Positions 41,109 through 50,391 of a stretch of 64,000 nucleotides of DNA are shown here, one piece after another. The stretch spans positions 1,364,001-1,428,000 of the forward strand of contig NZ_AP027055.1 in NCBI RefSeq assembly GCF_027924905.1, in the 5' to 3' direction. The stretch comes from Limnohabitans sp. INBF002. GTDB taxonomy: Bacteria > Pseudomonadota > Gammaproteobacteria > Burkholderiales > Burkholderiaceae_C. The position numbers and the translations under genes were made by a program. Under the pieces are notes generated by a model. That model did not search any database, had not been told where the DNA came from, and saw nothing but the letters and a program-made list of their open reading frames with translations. Position 1 is the first letter of the stretch, and each line of letters starts with the position of its first letter.

Positions 41109-43373
41109 TTAGGCTTTGACGCAGTCTGCGTAATAGCGTTTCACGCCGTCTTCGCCCACCTCTTCCACCAAGCCGTGGATGTCGGTTTCAAAACCCGGGC
41201 ATTGCAAGTTGAATTCGCGAGCGAACTTGAGGTAGTCCACGATTTTCTTGTTGAACACTTCACCAGGAATGAGCAACGGAATACCGGGTGGGTATGGCGT
41301 GACCAAGCTGGTGGTGATGCGGCCCAACAAATCGTCCACAGGCACACGCTCGGTGTTGCGGTGGGCGATTTGGGCATAGGCATCGCTGGGCTTCATGGCC
41401 GGCGTCAAGTCGCTCAGGTACATCTCGGTGGTCAAACGTGCGATGTCGTACTTGGCGTAAAGCGTGTGGATGTGCTGGCACAGGTCGCGCAAGCCCATAC
41501 GCTCGTAAGCGCGGTGCTTTTGACAGAACTCGGGCAGGATGCGCCACATGGGTTGGTTGCGGTCGTAATCGTCTTTGAACTGCTGCAAAGCGGTCAACAA
41601 CGAGTTCCAACGACCCTTGGTGATGCCGATGGTGAACATAATGAAGAAGCTGTAAAGACCCGTCTTCTCCACGATCACGCCGTGCTCAGCCAAAAACTTC
41701 GTGACGATGCTGGCTGGAATACCTGTCTTGTCGAACTTGCCGTTCAAGTCCAAACCGGGCGTGACGATGGTGGCCTTGATGGGGTCCAACATGTTGAAGC
41801 CATCGGCCAAGTTGCCAAAGCCATGCCATTTGGATGACTTGCCTTTGCCCTTGATGATCCAGCTCTCGGCACGGCCAATACCGTCCTCCACCAATTCGTC
41901 TGGGCCCCAAACCTTGAACCACCAGTCTTTGCCGTACTCGTCATCCACTTTTCGCATGGCGCGACGGAAATCAAGAGCTTCGGCAATGCTTTCTTCCACC
42001 AAAGCGGTGCCGCCGGGTGGCTCCATCATGGCAGCAGCCACGTCACAGCTGGCAATGATGCTGTACTGTGGGCTGGTGCTGGTGTGCATCAAATACGCTT
42101 CGTTGAACAGGTGACGGTCCAACTTGGTTTTTTGCGAGTCTTGCACCAACACGTGGCTGGCTTGGCTGATACCGGCCAACAGCTTGTGAATCGACTGCGT
42201 GGCGTACACCACCGAATGCATGGGGCGCTCGCGCTTTTTACCCATGGCGTGGTAGGTGCCGTAGAACGGATTGAACGCGGCATGAGGCAACCAAGCCTCG
42301 TCAAAGTGCAGGTTGGCCACATAGCCATCGAGCATGGTTTTGATGGTTTCGGTGTTGTACAACACGCCGTCATAAGTGGACTGCGTGAGCGTCAAGACAC
42401 GGGGCTTGACCTTCTTGGCATCCACACCCTTGAGAAGCGGGTTAGCCTTGATCTTGGCTTGGATCGTCGCTGGCTCAAACTCGCTTTGCGGAATCGGGCC
42501 GATGATGCCGTAGTGGTTGCGCGTGGGCTTCAAGAACACAGGCACAGCACCGGTCATGATGATGGCATGCAACACCGACTTGTGGCAATTGCGGTCCACC
42601 ACCACCACATCATCTGGGGCCACGGTGTGGTGCCAGACGATTTTGTTGGAGGTGCTGGTGCCGTTGGTCACGAAGAAGCAATGGTCCGCATTGAAGATGC
42701 GGGCGGCATTGCGCTCGCTCTCGCCAATCGCGCCGTTGTGGTCCAGCAGCTGGCCCAACTCTTCCACCGCGTTACACACGTCAGCACGCAACATGTTTTC
42801 GCCGTAGAACTGGTGGTACATCTGGCCCACAGGGCTCTTCAAGAACGCCACGCCACCTGAGTGACCGGGGCAATGCCATGAGTACGAGCCGTCTTCGGCG
42901 TAATCGAGCAAGGCCTTGAAGAATGGGGGCTGCACGCTCTCCAAATAGCTCTTGGCTTCACGGATGATGTGACGCGCCACAAACTCGGGCGTGTCTTCAA
43001 ACATGTGGATGAAGCCGTGCAATTCGCGCAAGATGTCGTTGGGCAAGTGGCGAGACGTTTTGGTTTCGCCGTACACATAAATTGGCACATCGGCGTTTTT
43101 GCGGCGCACTTCTTCGATGAAGTTACGCAGGTTCAACACAGCGGGGTCTAGGTCGGGGCCGGGCGTGAACTCTTCATCGTCAATCGACAAGATGAACGCA
43201 CTGGCACGCGACTGCTGTTGCGCGAACTGGCTCAAGTCGCCATAGCTCGTGGCGCCCATGACTTCATAGCCCTCGCCTTCAATCGCATCGGCGAGCGCAC
43301 GAATGCCCAAACCTGACGTATTTTCAGAACGAAAATCCTCGTCAATGATGACGATGGGGAAGCGAAATTTCAT
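41109..43373 (-). CDS. Orn/Lys/Arg decarboxylase (large, PLP-dependent)
   Basis: 754-residue fold-type-I PLP decarboxylase of the arginine/lysine/ornithine group. An N-terminal wing (about 1-130, response-regulator-like) is followed by the PLP core: HKSVLHA near 264, Asp358 (HFDEAW) for the pyridine nitrogen and Lys397 in SIHKLLAGIS as the Schiff-base lysine. A C-terminal domain follows (about 600-754). Acid-stress enzymes of this family produce cadaverine, putrescine or agmatine. No antiporter gene is adjacent, so it may be biosynthetic (polyamines). Substrate choice is not decided by the sequence. Confidence 0.88.
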   Translation of the reverse strand: MKFRFPIVIIDEDFRSENTSGLGIRALADAIEGEGYEVMGATSYGDLSQFAQQQSRASAFILSIDDEEFTPGPDLDPAVLNLRNFIEEVRRKNADVPIYVYGETKTSRHLPNDILRELHGFIHMFEDTPEFVARHIIREAKSYLESVQPPFFKALLDYAEDGSYSWHCPGHSGGVAFLKSPVGQMYHQFYGENMLRADVCNAVEELGQLLDHNGAIGESERNAARIFNADHCFFVTNGTSTSNKIVWHHTVAPDDVVVVDRNCHKSVLHAIIMTGAVPVFLKPTRNHYGIIGPIPQSEFEPATIQAKIKANPLLKGVDAKKVKPRVLTLTQSTYDGVLYNTETIKTMLDGYVANLHFDEAWLPHAAFNPFYGTYHAMGKKRERPMHSVVYATQSIHKLLAGISQASHVLVQDSQKTKLDRHLFNEAYLMHTSTSPQYSIIASCDVAAAMMEPPGGTALVEESIAEALDFRRAMRKVDDEYGKDWWFKVWGPDELVEDGIGRAESWIIKGKGKSSKWHGFGNLADGFNMLDPIKATIVTPGLDLNGKFDKTGIPASIVTKFLAEHGVIVEKTGLYSFFIMFTIGITKGRWNSLLTALQQFKDDYDRNQPMWRILPEFCQKHRAYERMGLRDLCQHIHTLYAKYDIARLTTEMYLSDLTPAMKPSDAYAQIAHRNTERVPVDDLLGRITTSLVTPYPPGIPLLIPGEVFNKKIVDYLKFAREFNLQCPGFETDIHGLVEEVGEDGVKRYYADCVKA

Positions 43374-43451
43374 GCGGGACTCCGAGCATTGAAGCTTGAA
43401 AAAAACAATAGCGCCGAAGTGTACTCGCCCACTGTTACAATGTCAGGCTTC

Positions 43452-43542
43452 GGAGCGATGGATGAGTGGTTTAAGTCGCACGCCTGGAAAGCGTGTGTGG
43501 GTTAATAGCCCACCGAGGGTTCGAATCCCTCTTGCTCCGCCA
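43452..43542 (+). tRNA. tRNA-Ser (GGA)
   Basis: Complete class II tRNA: acceptor GGAGCGA/TTGCTCC with one G-T pair, anticodon loop CTGGAAA (anticodon GGA), a long variable arm (TGTGGGTTAATAGCCCACC) and T arm with GTTCGAATC. Discriminator G and an encoded CCA (43540-43542). A possible -10 element TACAAT lies at 43436-43441. Confidence 0.96.
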
Positions 43543-43553
43543 CTACAAAAAGT

Positions 43554-43581
43554 AAAAAAGCGCCTTTTCAGGCGCTTTTTT
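43554..43581. terminator. Bidirectional terminator after tRNA-Ser
   Basis: AAAAAAGCGCC / GGCGCTTTTTT with a 6-nt loop, T-rich on both strands, serving tRNA-Ser and the convergent bactofilin gene. Confidence 0.85.
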
Positions 43582-43603
43582 ATGGCTGATTAGATTCACG
43601 CGA

Positions 43604-44047
43604 TCAGCTGCTGCTCTCTTGCGCTTTTTTGATCACGTTCTTGGCATCCGTGCTGCTGTTGGCAGCGGCAGAACTGATGGGGTTTTGGATGACCAAGCCC
43701 AACAAGCGCGCGCCGTGCTCGACCGCAATCGAGCCATACGAAATGTCGCCCTGCACGATGGAGTCTTTGTGAAACTCCACACGTTCGGCCGCATAAATAT
43801 TGCCTTCGACTTTGCCCGCCACCATCACGCGATGAGCCGTGATGTCGCCAGACACTTCACCTGTCTTGCCAATCGCCACCGTGACTTTGTTGTCTTTGGT
43901 GGTTTCGATATTGCCTACCACTTTGCCATCAATGCGCACGCTGTCAAGCAGCACCAAACGACCATAAATTTGGGTCGTCCGGCCAATGATGGTGTCAAAG
44001 CGCTCTTGCGAAGGCGACAACGATTTGTCTTTGAGTTTTTCAAACAT
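43604..44047 (-). CDS. Bactofilin (polymer-forming cytoskeletal protein)
   Basis: 147-residue bactofilin; the central right-handed beta-helix (about 18-112) has repeating strand motifs (RIDGKVVGNIETT, GKTGEVSGDITAHRVMVAGKVEGN in part). Bactofilins form filaments that localise cell-wall enzymes and shape cells. It lies 27 bp after the M23 peptidase gene on the same strand; such bactofilin/LytM-peptidase pairs are known, and the peptidase is a likely partner. No membrane span is seen. Confidence 0.9.
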   Translation of the reverse strand: MFEKLKDKSLSPSQERFDTIIGRTTQIYGRLVLLDSVRIDGKVVGNIETTKDNKVTVAIGKTGEVSGDITAHRVMVAGKVEGNIYAAERVEFHKDSIVQGDISYGSIAVEHGARLLGLVIQNPISSAAANSSTDAKNVIKKAQESSS

Positions 44048-44074
44048 GGCAGGCCTTTTAGATGGTGAACGCGT

Positions 44075-45016
44075 TCACTGAGCGCTGGCAACGGTGGCGG
44101 TTTGCAACAACATTTGCGTGGGGTTCAACACGCGGTCATTGCGCATCACTTCGTAATGCAAATGCGGGCCTGTGGAACGGCCCGTGTTGCCCAACTGTGC
44201 AATGGTGTCACCACGTTGCACTTTTTGGCCGACCTCGACCAAGCGCTTACTCAAATGTGCATAACGGGTGGTGAAGCCTTCAATGTGGCTCACCTCCACC
44301 ACGTTGCCGTAAGAAGCGTCCCATGCTGAGCGTGTCACTGTGCCTGCTGCCGTCGCCACGATGGGCGAACCGACCTCGGCCACAAAATCTAAACCTTCAT
44401 GCATGGCCAATTGGCCGGTGAAAGGATCATTGCGAATACCAAAACCACTGGTCACGCGAAAGTCTTTTCCCATGGGAATGCCCGTAGGCAAAGCGTGCAA
44501 CCAACTGAGCTGGGCTGACCAGTTTTGGGTCAAATTCCGCACGGCCACTTGGGTCTGGCTAAATTCATCCATCGCGGAGGCAAGATCATGATTCAAATCA
44601 CGCGAAGGCGTGCTTTGCAAGCGAGGGGCAACCCAAGGACCACCGCGTGCCTCGTCTTTTTTGCTGTATTTGTCGCGTAAATTGGTGGGGGTCGCCACTT
44701 CCATGAAGCGGTTTTTCAAGGTTTCAAGCTGGCGAATTTCTTGTACGGTGGTGTTGAGGGTTTGGCGCAGGTTGTCCAAACGTTCACGGTACACCGCCTC
44801 GACTTTTTGCTGCTCGGCTTCAGTGGTCACACCACCCAAGCTACGCGCCAAGCTGGGGCTCATTTCAATCGCAATCCGAAAACCAATGAAGTGCAACAGC
44901 ACACCAAAAGCGACCAACACAAATGCAGAGGCGCAGATGCCCATCAGCACTTTACGCGCTGTGATAGAAATGGTCCGCACCGAGGCGGTGGGCCCAGAAA
45001 CCCACATCAATTGCAT
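44075..45016 (-). CDS. M23-family metallopeptidase (LytM)
   Basis: 313-residue membrane-anchored peptidoglycan endopeptidase. An N-terminal span (about 22-48), a coiled-coil part (about 65-105) and a C-terminal LytM domain (about 185-295). Metal ligands are the His and Asp of HEGLDFVAE and the His-x-His in GPHLHYEV. The last His-x-His marks an active enzyme rather than an EnvC-type activator. It is followed by bactofilin, and may be positioned by it. Confidence 0.9.
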   Translation of the reverse strand: MQLMWVSGPTASVRTISITARKVLMGICASAFVLVAFGVLLHFIGFRIAIEMSPSLARSLGGVTTEAEQQKVEAVYRERLDNLRQTLNTTVQEIRQLETLKNRFMEVATPTNLRDKYSKKDEARGGPWVAPRLQSTPSRDLNHDLASAMDEFSQTQVAVRNLTQNWSAQLSWLHALPTGIPMGKDFRVTSGFGIRNDPFTGQLAMHEGLDFVAEVGSPIVATAAGTVTRSAWDASYGNVVEVSHIEGFTTRYAHLSKRLVEVGQKVQRGDTIAQLGNTGRSTGPHLHYEVMRNDRVLNPTQMLLQTATVASAQ

Positions 45017-45118
45017 AGATCGCTCCGGAAAACTTATCAGCTTGCATGTGAGTTACCCCACACATAAACAGAGAATTGTAGGGAGTTCTCTCCAATCAAG
45101 TCACTTAATTTTTTCAAA

Positions 45119-45180
45119 TATGTCATCATCAATGACAAAGAATTCCTCTTTAAGGAAAGTTAATCCCATTGGGCTAACTC
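45119..45180. other. Three small inverted repeats upstream of aat
   Basis: Within 60 bp of the 186-bp gap between the M23 gene and aat are TGTCA-N7-TGACA (45121-45137), TTCCT-N5-AGGAA (45143-45157) and GTTA-AT-CCC-ATT-GGG-C-TAAC (45159-45178). The region is AT-rich. They could be operators of the divergent promoters; none matches a known site well. Confidence 0.35.
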
Positions 45181-45202
45181 CGATAGAAAAACAGACCTCA
45201 CA

Positions 45203-45976
45203 ATGTCAGCCATGACGAAAAATGAGTCACTGAACATTCCATGGCTGGAGGCTGAAACACCCCTGCCTCACCCAGAGTCTGCTGAAAAATCAGGCACAAC
45301 GTTGGCCGGATTGGTGGCGGCCGGAGGCGGCTTATCCGTTGCGCGATTGTGCGAGGCGTATCAACAGGGCATGTTTCCTTGGTTCAGCAACGGCCAGCCT
45401 GTTTTGTGGTGGTCCCCCGATCCCCGCATGGTGCTGCATACGGCGGAGTTCAAACTACACCGTTCCCTGCGAAAGACCTTGCAGCACTTTCAAAACAACC
45501 CTCGCTGTGAAATTCGTTTTGACAGCCGCTTCAGCGATGTCATTCGCCATTGCGCCAACAGCCCGCGTCTTGGGCAGCCCGGCACGTGGATCGTGGCCGA
45601 GATGATTTCGGCCTACGAAGCATTGCATCTTGCGGGTTTGGCTCACAGCATTGAAACTTGGGTGGACGGTGAGTTGGTCGGAGGCTTGTATTGCGTGGCC
45701 ATCGGCAATACGGTGTTTGGCGAGTCCATGTTTGCGCATCAAACCGATGCCTCAAAAATTGCCCTCGCGGCGCTGGTGGCATTTGCACGCGCACACCACA
45801 TCTCGTGGATTGATTGCCAACAAAACACCAAGCACTTGGCCTCATTGGGCGCAAGAGAAATACCGAGGTCTGAGTTTCTTCAAAAAATTCGCCAGGCAGA
45901 TCATGAAGCTGCGCTTACCTGGCGTTTTGATCCCGCATATTGGCGCGAGATCCTGAGCCAGAAAGGATTGCCGTGA
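45203..45976 (+). CDS. aat: Leucyl/phenylalanyl-tRNA--protein transferase
   Basis: 257-residue enzyme that adds Leu or Phe to N-terminal Arg/Lys of proteins, marking them for ClpAP (N-degron pathway). Key motifs are [27 protein letters not shown] (in part) near residue 52 and the C-terminal [13 protein letters not shown]. The gene overlaps the next one, bpt, by 4 bp (GTGA), so both N-degron transferases are translated together. Its ribosome site is weak. Confidence 0.95.
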   Translation: MSAMTKNESLNIPWLEAETPLPHPESAEKSGTTLAGLVAAGGGLSVARLCEAYQQGMFPWFSNGQPVLWWSPDPRMVLHTAEFKLHRSLRKTLQHFQNNPRCEIRFDSRFSDVIRHCANSPRLGQPGTWIVAEMISAYEALHLAGLAHSIETWVDGELVGGLYCVAIGNTVFGESMFAHQTDASKIALAALVAFARAHHISWIDCQQNTKHLASLGAREIPRSEFLQKIRQADHEAALTWRFDPAYWREILSQKGLP

Positions 45977-46707
45977 CCCACCGTCAAGACTTACCACTTC
46001 AGACGGTGCAGTTTTACGCCACAGCACCCTACCCTTGCAGCTACTTGCCTGAGCGCACCGCACGCTCGCAGGTGGCAACCCCCAGCCATCTGATCAACAA
46101 CGAAGCCTATGCAGACTTGGTGCATCAGGGCTTTAGGCGCAGTGGCTTGTTCACCTATCGGCCCTACTGCGACAGCTGCAAAGCGTGCATCGCGTTACGG
46201 GTTGACACGGCGGCCTACCAACCCACGCGCAGCCAGCGTCGCGCCTGGTCACGTCACCAAAATCTGCAAGTTCGCGTTTTGAAACTCGGGTTCGACCCTG
46301 AACATTACGCCCTGTACCTGCGCTACCAAAACCTGCGCCACGCAGGGGGTGGCATGGACGAAGACAGCACAGAGCAATACACGCAATTTTTGCTTCAAAG
46401 TCGGGTCAACACGCGACTGATTGAGTTTCGAGAACCCAGCGACGCACACCCACTGGGCGTTCTCAAAATGGTGTCCATCGTGGATGTGCTCAACGATGGT
46501 TTGTCTGCGGTTTACACCTTTTACGAACCTGAACCCCACACCAGTTACGGCACTTACAACGTGATGTGGCAAATTCAACAGGCGCGCGAGCTAGAAATGC
46601 CATACGCTTATTTGGGCTATTGGATTCAAGACAGCCAGAAGATGCGATACAAAGCCGATTTTTCACCGCAACAACGCTTGATCGATGGGGAATGGGTTGA
46701 TTTTTAA
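45973..46707 (+). CDS. bpt: Aspartate/glutamate leucyltransferase (Ate/Bpt family)
   Basis: 244-residue transferase of the arginyl-transferase fold; bacterial members transfer Leu to N-terminal Asp/Glu. Motifs include [13 protein letters not shown] at residues 20-32, [14 protein letters not shown] near 57 with the CDSC cysteines, and the C-terminal [18 protein letters not shown] (in part). The start is GTG 45973, overlapping the aat stop; a reading from 45940 would extend into aat. Paired with Aat it completes the two Leu-adding routes of the N-degron pathway; clpS is not in the window. Confidence 0.92.
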   Translation: MTHRQDLPLQTVQFYATAPYPCSYLPERTARSQVATPSHLINNEAYADLVHQGFRRSGLFTYRPYCDSCKACIALRVDTAAYQPTRSQRRAWSRHQNLQVRVLKLGFDPEHYALYLRYQNLRHAGGGMDEDSTEQYTQFLLQSRVNTRLIEFREPSDAHPLGVLKMVSIVDVLNDGLSAVYTFYEPEPHTSYGTYNVMWQIQQARELEMPYAYLGYWIQDSQKMRYKADFSPQQRLIDGEWVDF

Positions 46708-46728
46708 TTTCACATGATAAAATGAATC

Positions 46729-47517
46729 ATGCGTAAATCTACTGTGCCTGCCACGCCAAACATCCAAGTCATTGAGCGGATGTTCACGCTCATTGATGTC
46801 CTGGCTTCACGCGAAGAAGCCATCTCACTGAAAGAAATCAGCGAGAGAACCGGCCTGCACCCTTCCACCACGCACCGCATTTTGAATGACTTGGCTGTCG
46901 GTCGCTTCGTGGACCGTCCAGAAGCAGGCAGTTACAGGCTCGGGATGCGGTTGCTCGAACTGGGCAACTTGGTGAAAGATCGTCTCAACGTGCGTGATGT
47001 GGCGTTCCAGCCCATGCGCGAATTGCACAAACTCATTCAGCAACCTGTTAATTTAAGCGTCCGACAAGGTGATGAAATCGTGTATGTCGAGCGCGCCTTC
47101 AGCGAACGCTCAGGCATGCAAGTGGTTCGTGCCATTGGCGGCCGTGCCCCGCTGCATCTGACTTCTGTCGGTAAGTTGTTTTTGGCCATGGACGATGCCC
47201 AACGTGTGCGTGCTTATGCGACCCGCACAGGTCTTGCTGGCCAAACCCGAAACAGCATCACCCAGCTGCCTGTTCTAGAGCGTGAACTCTCAAAAGCCCG
47301 CCAATACGGCATCGCACGAGACAACGAAGAGCTCGAACTCGGTGTGCGCTGTATGGCCTCAGGGATTTATGACGACCAAGGCAAATTAGTGGCTGGCCTG
47401 TCGATTTCTGCGCCTGCTGATCGTTTAGACGAAGGATGGCTACCCAAACTTCAAGCGACCACACAGGCCATTTCACATGCCCTCGGTTACAAAGAGGCAC
47501 ATGCCAATGCCCAATAA
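46729..47517 (+). CDS. IclR-family transcriptional regulator
   Basis: 262-residue regulator with a winged-helix N-terminus (about 10-75, SLKEISERTGLHPSTTHRILNDLA in part) and the IclR effector-binding domain (about 90-255; the GVRCMASGIYDDQGKLVAGLSIS region is typical). An A/T-rich TAAAAT lies just before the ATG. It stands alone, 21 bp after bpt, with a terminator behind it. Targets and ligand are not evident from its neighbours. Confidence 0.92.
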   Translation: MRKSTVPATPNIQVIERMFTLIDVLASREEAISLKEISERTGLHPSTTHRILNDLAVGRFVDRPEAGSYRLGMRLLELGNLVKDRLNVRDVAFQPMRELHKLIQQPVNLSVRQGDEIVYVERAFSERSGMQVVRAIGGRAPLHLTSVGKLFLAMDDAQRVRAYATRTGLAGQTRNSITQLPVLERELSKARQYGIARDNEELELGVRCMASGIYDDQGKLVAGLSISAPADRLDEGWLPKLQATTQAISHALGYKEAHANAQ

Positions 47518-47548
47518 AAAGCCAGCATTTGCTGGCTTTTTTTATTGG
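47511..47548 (+). terminator. Terminator between iclR-type gene and pbpG
   Basis: GCCAGC / GCTGGC with a 4-nt loop, extended by an A tract and a seven-T run and flanked by CCAAT/ATTGG. It can act on both strands between the convergent genes. Confidence 0.85.
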
Positions 47549-47559
47549 TAAGTAACAGC

Positions 47560-48525
47560 TTAAGTTTGTGGACGAGCACCGTGGTTGTGCTCCACCCACT
47601 TGCGAACACGCTCGGCATCCGCAATGCGGCTCAGCTTGCCTGCTGAATCCAAAAACACCATGATCAACTTGCGGCCAGACACCTTGGCCTGCATCACCAA
47701 GCATTGACCCGCTTCAGAGATGTAACCGGTCTTTTGCAAGCCGATGTCCCAATTGGGGTTTTTCACCAAACGGTTGGTGGTGTTGTATTGCAACGTGCGG
47801 TTGCCCACTTCCACTTTGTAGCTGGGCGATGTCGACAACTCACGCAAAGTAGCGTCATGGTAGGCATTGCCCACCAGCGTTGCCAAGTCTTTTGCGCTTG
47901 ATTGATTTTTGCTGGACAGGCCAGTTGGCTCAACGTAGCGCGTATCACGCATGCCCAATTGAGCAGCCTTGGCGTTCATCAAACCAACAAATGAGGACAT
48001 GCCGCCTGGATAGGTACGACCCAAGGCATGAGCGGCGCGGTTTTCACTGGCCATCAAAGCCAAATGCAGCAATTCGCCGCGCGTCAACGTGGCGCCCACG
48101 CGCAAACGTGAACTGCTGCCCTTTTCGGTGTCCACATCGTCTTGTGTGATGGTGATGGATTCGTCCATCGGTAACTTGGCTTCGCTGATGATCACACCGG
48201 TCATCAACTTGGTGATCGAAGCGATAGGCAGCACAGCTTGGTCATTTTTGCTGAGCAAAACTTCTTGGGTGTCTTGGTCAATCACATAGGCAACGCTGGA
48301 CTTCAAATCCAAAATGTCGTTGGCTGTGGCATGCAAACCAGCTTTTTGGCCAAAAGAAGGAACCGCTGGGGCTGCCTTGATCACTTGACGTCGCACGTGC
48401 GTCTTGACCACCACAGGCTTTGACTTTTGTACGGTTGGTTTTTTCTGATTGGTCGTCGCTTGGGCGTGCATGGTGCACAGCGATGTCAACAATCCGAGTG
48501 AAGTGGCAATCAGCAGTCGTTTCAA
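47560..48525 (-). CDS. pbpG: D-alanyl-D-alanine endopeptidase (PBP7-like)
   Basis: About 321-residue serine peptidase of the S11 family, cutting peptidoglycan crosslinks in the periplasm. A signal peptide (about 1-24, ending HAQA) is followed by SITKLMTG (active-site Ser/Lys, near 108), the SEN-type motif (SENRAAH near 165) and KTGYISEAG (KTG box). The start is uncertain: TTG 48525 has AAAGGAAC upstream at good spacing, while ATG 48552 adds nine residues but has no ribosome site. A beta-lactam target. Confidence 0.9.
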   Translation of the reverse strand: MKRLLIATSLGLLTSLCTMHAQATTNQKKPTVQKSKPVVVKTHVRRQVIKAAPAVPSFGQKAGLHATANDILDLKSSVAYVIDQDTQEVLLSKNDQAVLPIASITKLMTGVIISEAKLPMDESITITQDDVDTEKGSSSRLRVGATLTRGELLHLALMASENRAAHALGRTYPGGMSSFVGLMNAKAAQLGMRDTRYVEPTGLSSKNQSSAKDLATLVGNAYHDATLRELSTSPSYKVEVGNRTLQYNTTNRLVKNPNWDIGLQKTGYISEAGQCLVMQAKVSGRKLIMVFLDSAGKLSRIADAERVRKWVEHNHGARPQT

Positions 48526-48575
48526 GTGGCGTTCCTTTGGCTTGAAATACATATTGAGGCCGAGTCTACCAAGAA

Positions 48576-48607
48576 AAGTCGCGCAAGATCAAGGACTTGC
48601 GCGACTT
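48576..48607 (-). terminator. Terminator downstream of leuA
   Basis: AAGTCGCGCAAG / CTTGCGCGACTT, a 12-bp perfect stem with an 8-nt loop, followed by TTTTCTT on the minus strand, 38 bp after the leuA stop. Confidence 0.85.
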
Positions 48608-48645
48608 ATTTAACAAAATTGATGTGACATATCAATTTTTGTGAT

Positions 48646-50184
48646 TTAGCCTTGGGCAGCCACCCGATCTGACTTGTTTTGCAGTTTGTTCAAGGCGCTC
48701 AAATACGCTTTGGCAGAAGCCACCACGATGTCTGGATCAGAGCCTACGCCATTGACGACGCGGCCACTGTTTTGCAAACGCACGGTCACTTCGCCTTGGC
48801 TTTCGGTCGATCCGCTGATCGCATTGACCGAGTACAGCACCATCTCTGCGCCACTCTTGACGTGGGACTCAATCGCCTTCAAGGACGCATCGACGGGGCC
48901 GTTGCCATCAGAATCGCCCTTCACTTCTTTGCCTGCCACCGTGAACACCACGCTCGCGTGTGGGCGCTCGCCTGTTTCGCTGTGTTGCGACAAAGAAACA
49001 AAGCCAAATTGCTCGCTGGCACTGCTCACAGACTCTTCGCTCACCAAAGCCAAGATGTCCTCATCGAAGATCTCGCTCTTACGGTCGGCCAGCTCTTTGA
49101 ACTTGGCAAATGCGGTGTTGATGTCAGCTTCGCTTTCCATCTGCACGCCTAAATCTTCCAAACGCTGTTTGAAGGCGTTGCGACCGCTGAGCTTGCCCAA
49201 CACAATCTTGTTGGCGCTCCAGCCCACGTCTTCCGCGCGCATGATTTCGTAGGTGTCACGGGCCTTGAGCACGCCGTCTTGGTGAATGCCGGAGGCGTGT
49301 GCAAAGGCGTTCGCACCGACCACAGCTTTGTTTGGCTGGACCACAAAACCTGTGGTTTGGCTGACCATACGGCTGGCAGCCACGATCTGCTTGGTGTCGA
49401 TGTTCAAGTCAAGGTCGAAATAGTCGCGACGGGTTTTAATCGCCATCACCACCTCTTCCAACGAGCAGTTGCCAGCGCGCTCACCCAAACCGTTGATCGT
49501 GCATTCGATTTGACGCGCACCACCAATCTTCACCCCAGCCAAAGAGTTGGCGACGGCCATGCCCAAGTCGTTGTGGCAGTGCACAGACCAAATGGCTTTG
49601 TCCGAGTTCGGCACGCGTTCGCGCAAAGTCTTGATGAAGTTGCCATACAGCTCTGGAATGGCATAACCCACAGTGTCTGGAATGTTGATGGTGGTGGCAC
49701 CTTCGGCAATCACCGCCTCGACCACGCGGCACAAGAAGTCCATTTCGCTGCGGTAACCGTCTTCCGCGCTGAACTCAATGTCACCGACCAAATTACGGGC
49801 AAAGCGCACCGACTGTTTGGCCTGCTCGAGCACTTGCTCGGGCGACATGCGCAACTTCTTCTCCATGTGCAATGGCGATGTGGCAATGAAGGTGTGGATA
49901 CGCGCACGGTTCGCACCTTTGAGGGCCTCGGCAGCACGGCTGATGTCACGGTCATTGGCGCGTGACAACGAACAAATGGTGGAGTCTTTGATGGCGTTGG
50001 CAATGCCTTGCACAGCCTCAAAGTCACCGTTGGAGCTGGCTGCAAAACCGGCTTCAATGACATCGACCTTCAATCGCTCCAACTGACGGGCAATACGCAG
50101 TTTTTCGTCGCGCGTCATGGATGCGCCGGGCGATTGCTCGCCGTCACGCAAGGTGGTGTCAAAAATGATGAGCTTGTCGGTCAT
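48646..50184 (-). CDS. leuA: 2-isopropylmalate synthase
   Basis: First enzyme of leucine synthesis, condensing acetyl-CoA and 2-oxoisovalerate; 512 residues. The TIM-barrel domain begins with [14 protein letters not shown], and [13 protein letters not shown] near 203 carries metal-binding histidines. The C-terminal LeuA allosteric domain (about 390-505, leucine-binding) is present, so feedback inhibition is expected. An AGGAGTCC ribosome site precedes the ATG. Upstream (50241-50345) lie a leucine-rich leader peptide and a terminator, suggesting control by attenuation. Confidence 0.96.
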   Translation of the reverse strand: MTDKLIIFDTTLRDGEQSPGASMTRDEKLRIARQLERLKVDVIEAGFAASSNGDFEAVQGIANAIKDSTICSLSRANDRDISRAAEALKGANRARIHTFIATSPLHMEKKLRMSPEQVLEQAKQSVRFARNLVGDIEFSAEDGYRSEMDFLCRVVEAVIAEGATTINIPDTVGYAIPELYGNFIKTLRERVPNSDKAIWSVHCHNDLGMAVANSLAGVKIGGARQIECTINGLGERAGNCSLEEVVMAIKTRRDYFDLDLNIDTKQIVAASRMVSQTTGFVVQPNKAVVGANAFAHASGIHQDGVLKARDTYEIMRAEDVGWSANKIVLGKLSGRNAFKQRLEDLGVQMESEADINTAFAKFKELADRKSEIFDEDILALVSEESVSSASEQFGFVSLSQHSETGERPHASVVFTVAGKEVKGDSDGNGPVDASLKAIESHVKSGAEMVLYSVNAISGSTESQGEVTVRLQNSGRVVNGVGSDPDIVVASAKAYLSALNKLQNKSDRVAAQG

Positions 50185-50240
50185 GGTCTGGACTCCTGGA
50201 TTCCTAAAAAACTTGCAACGTTTGGTTTAGCCCCAAAGCA

Positions 50241-50270
50241 AAAGGCCCGCTGCGGATGCATACGGGCCTT
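50241..50270 (-). terminator. Attenuator hairpin before leuA
   Basis: AAGGCCCG / CGGGCCTT, 8 bp, 13-nt loop, followed by TTTGCTTT on the minus strand, between the leader peptide stop and the leuA start. Its left arm (GCCCGT) can instead pair with ACGGGC inside the leader peptide gene (50300-50305), the arrangement of an antiterminator. Confidence 0.7.
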
Positions 50271-50288
50271 GTGGGGTTTGCGCGTGCG

Positions 50289-50345
50289 CTACCAACTCCG
50301 CCCGTTGAGGGATAGAAGCAGTAGTGCCAGCGAAAAATTTGTCAT
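50289..50345 (-). CDS. leuL: leu leader peptide (attenuation)
   Basis: An 18-codon open frame, MTNFSLALLLLSLNGRSW, starting at ATG 50345 and ending in TAG. Six of its codons are leucine (CTG, CTA, CTG, CTT, CTA, CTC), five of them within seven codons. The frame precedes the hairpin at 50241-50270 and the leuA gene in the same direction. That is the layout of leucine-responsive attenuators in enterobacteria. A ribosome stalled at Leu codons would leave the leader's ACGGGC free to pair with the terminator's left arm. I have no evidence of translation; no strong ribosome site is seen. Confidence 0.65.
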   Translation of the reverse strand: MTNFSLALLLLSLNGRSW

Positions 50346-50391
50346 ACACCGAATTTAGCACAAAGCCAAACCCCTGCGCGCACAAGGTGTC

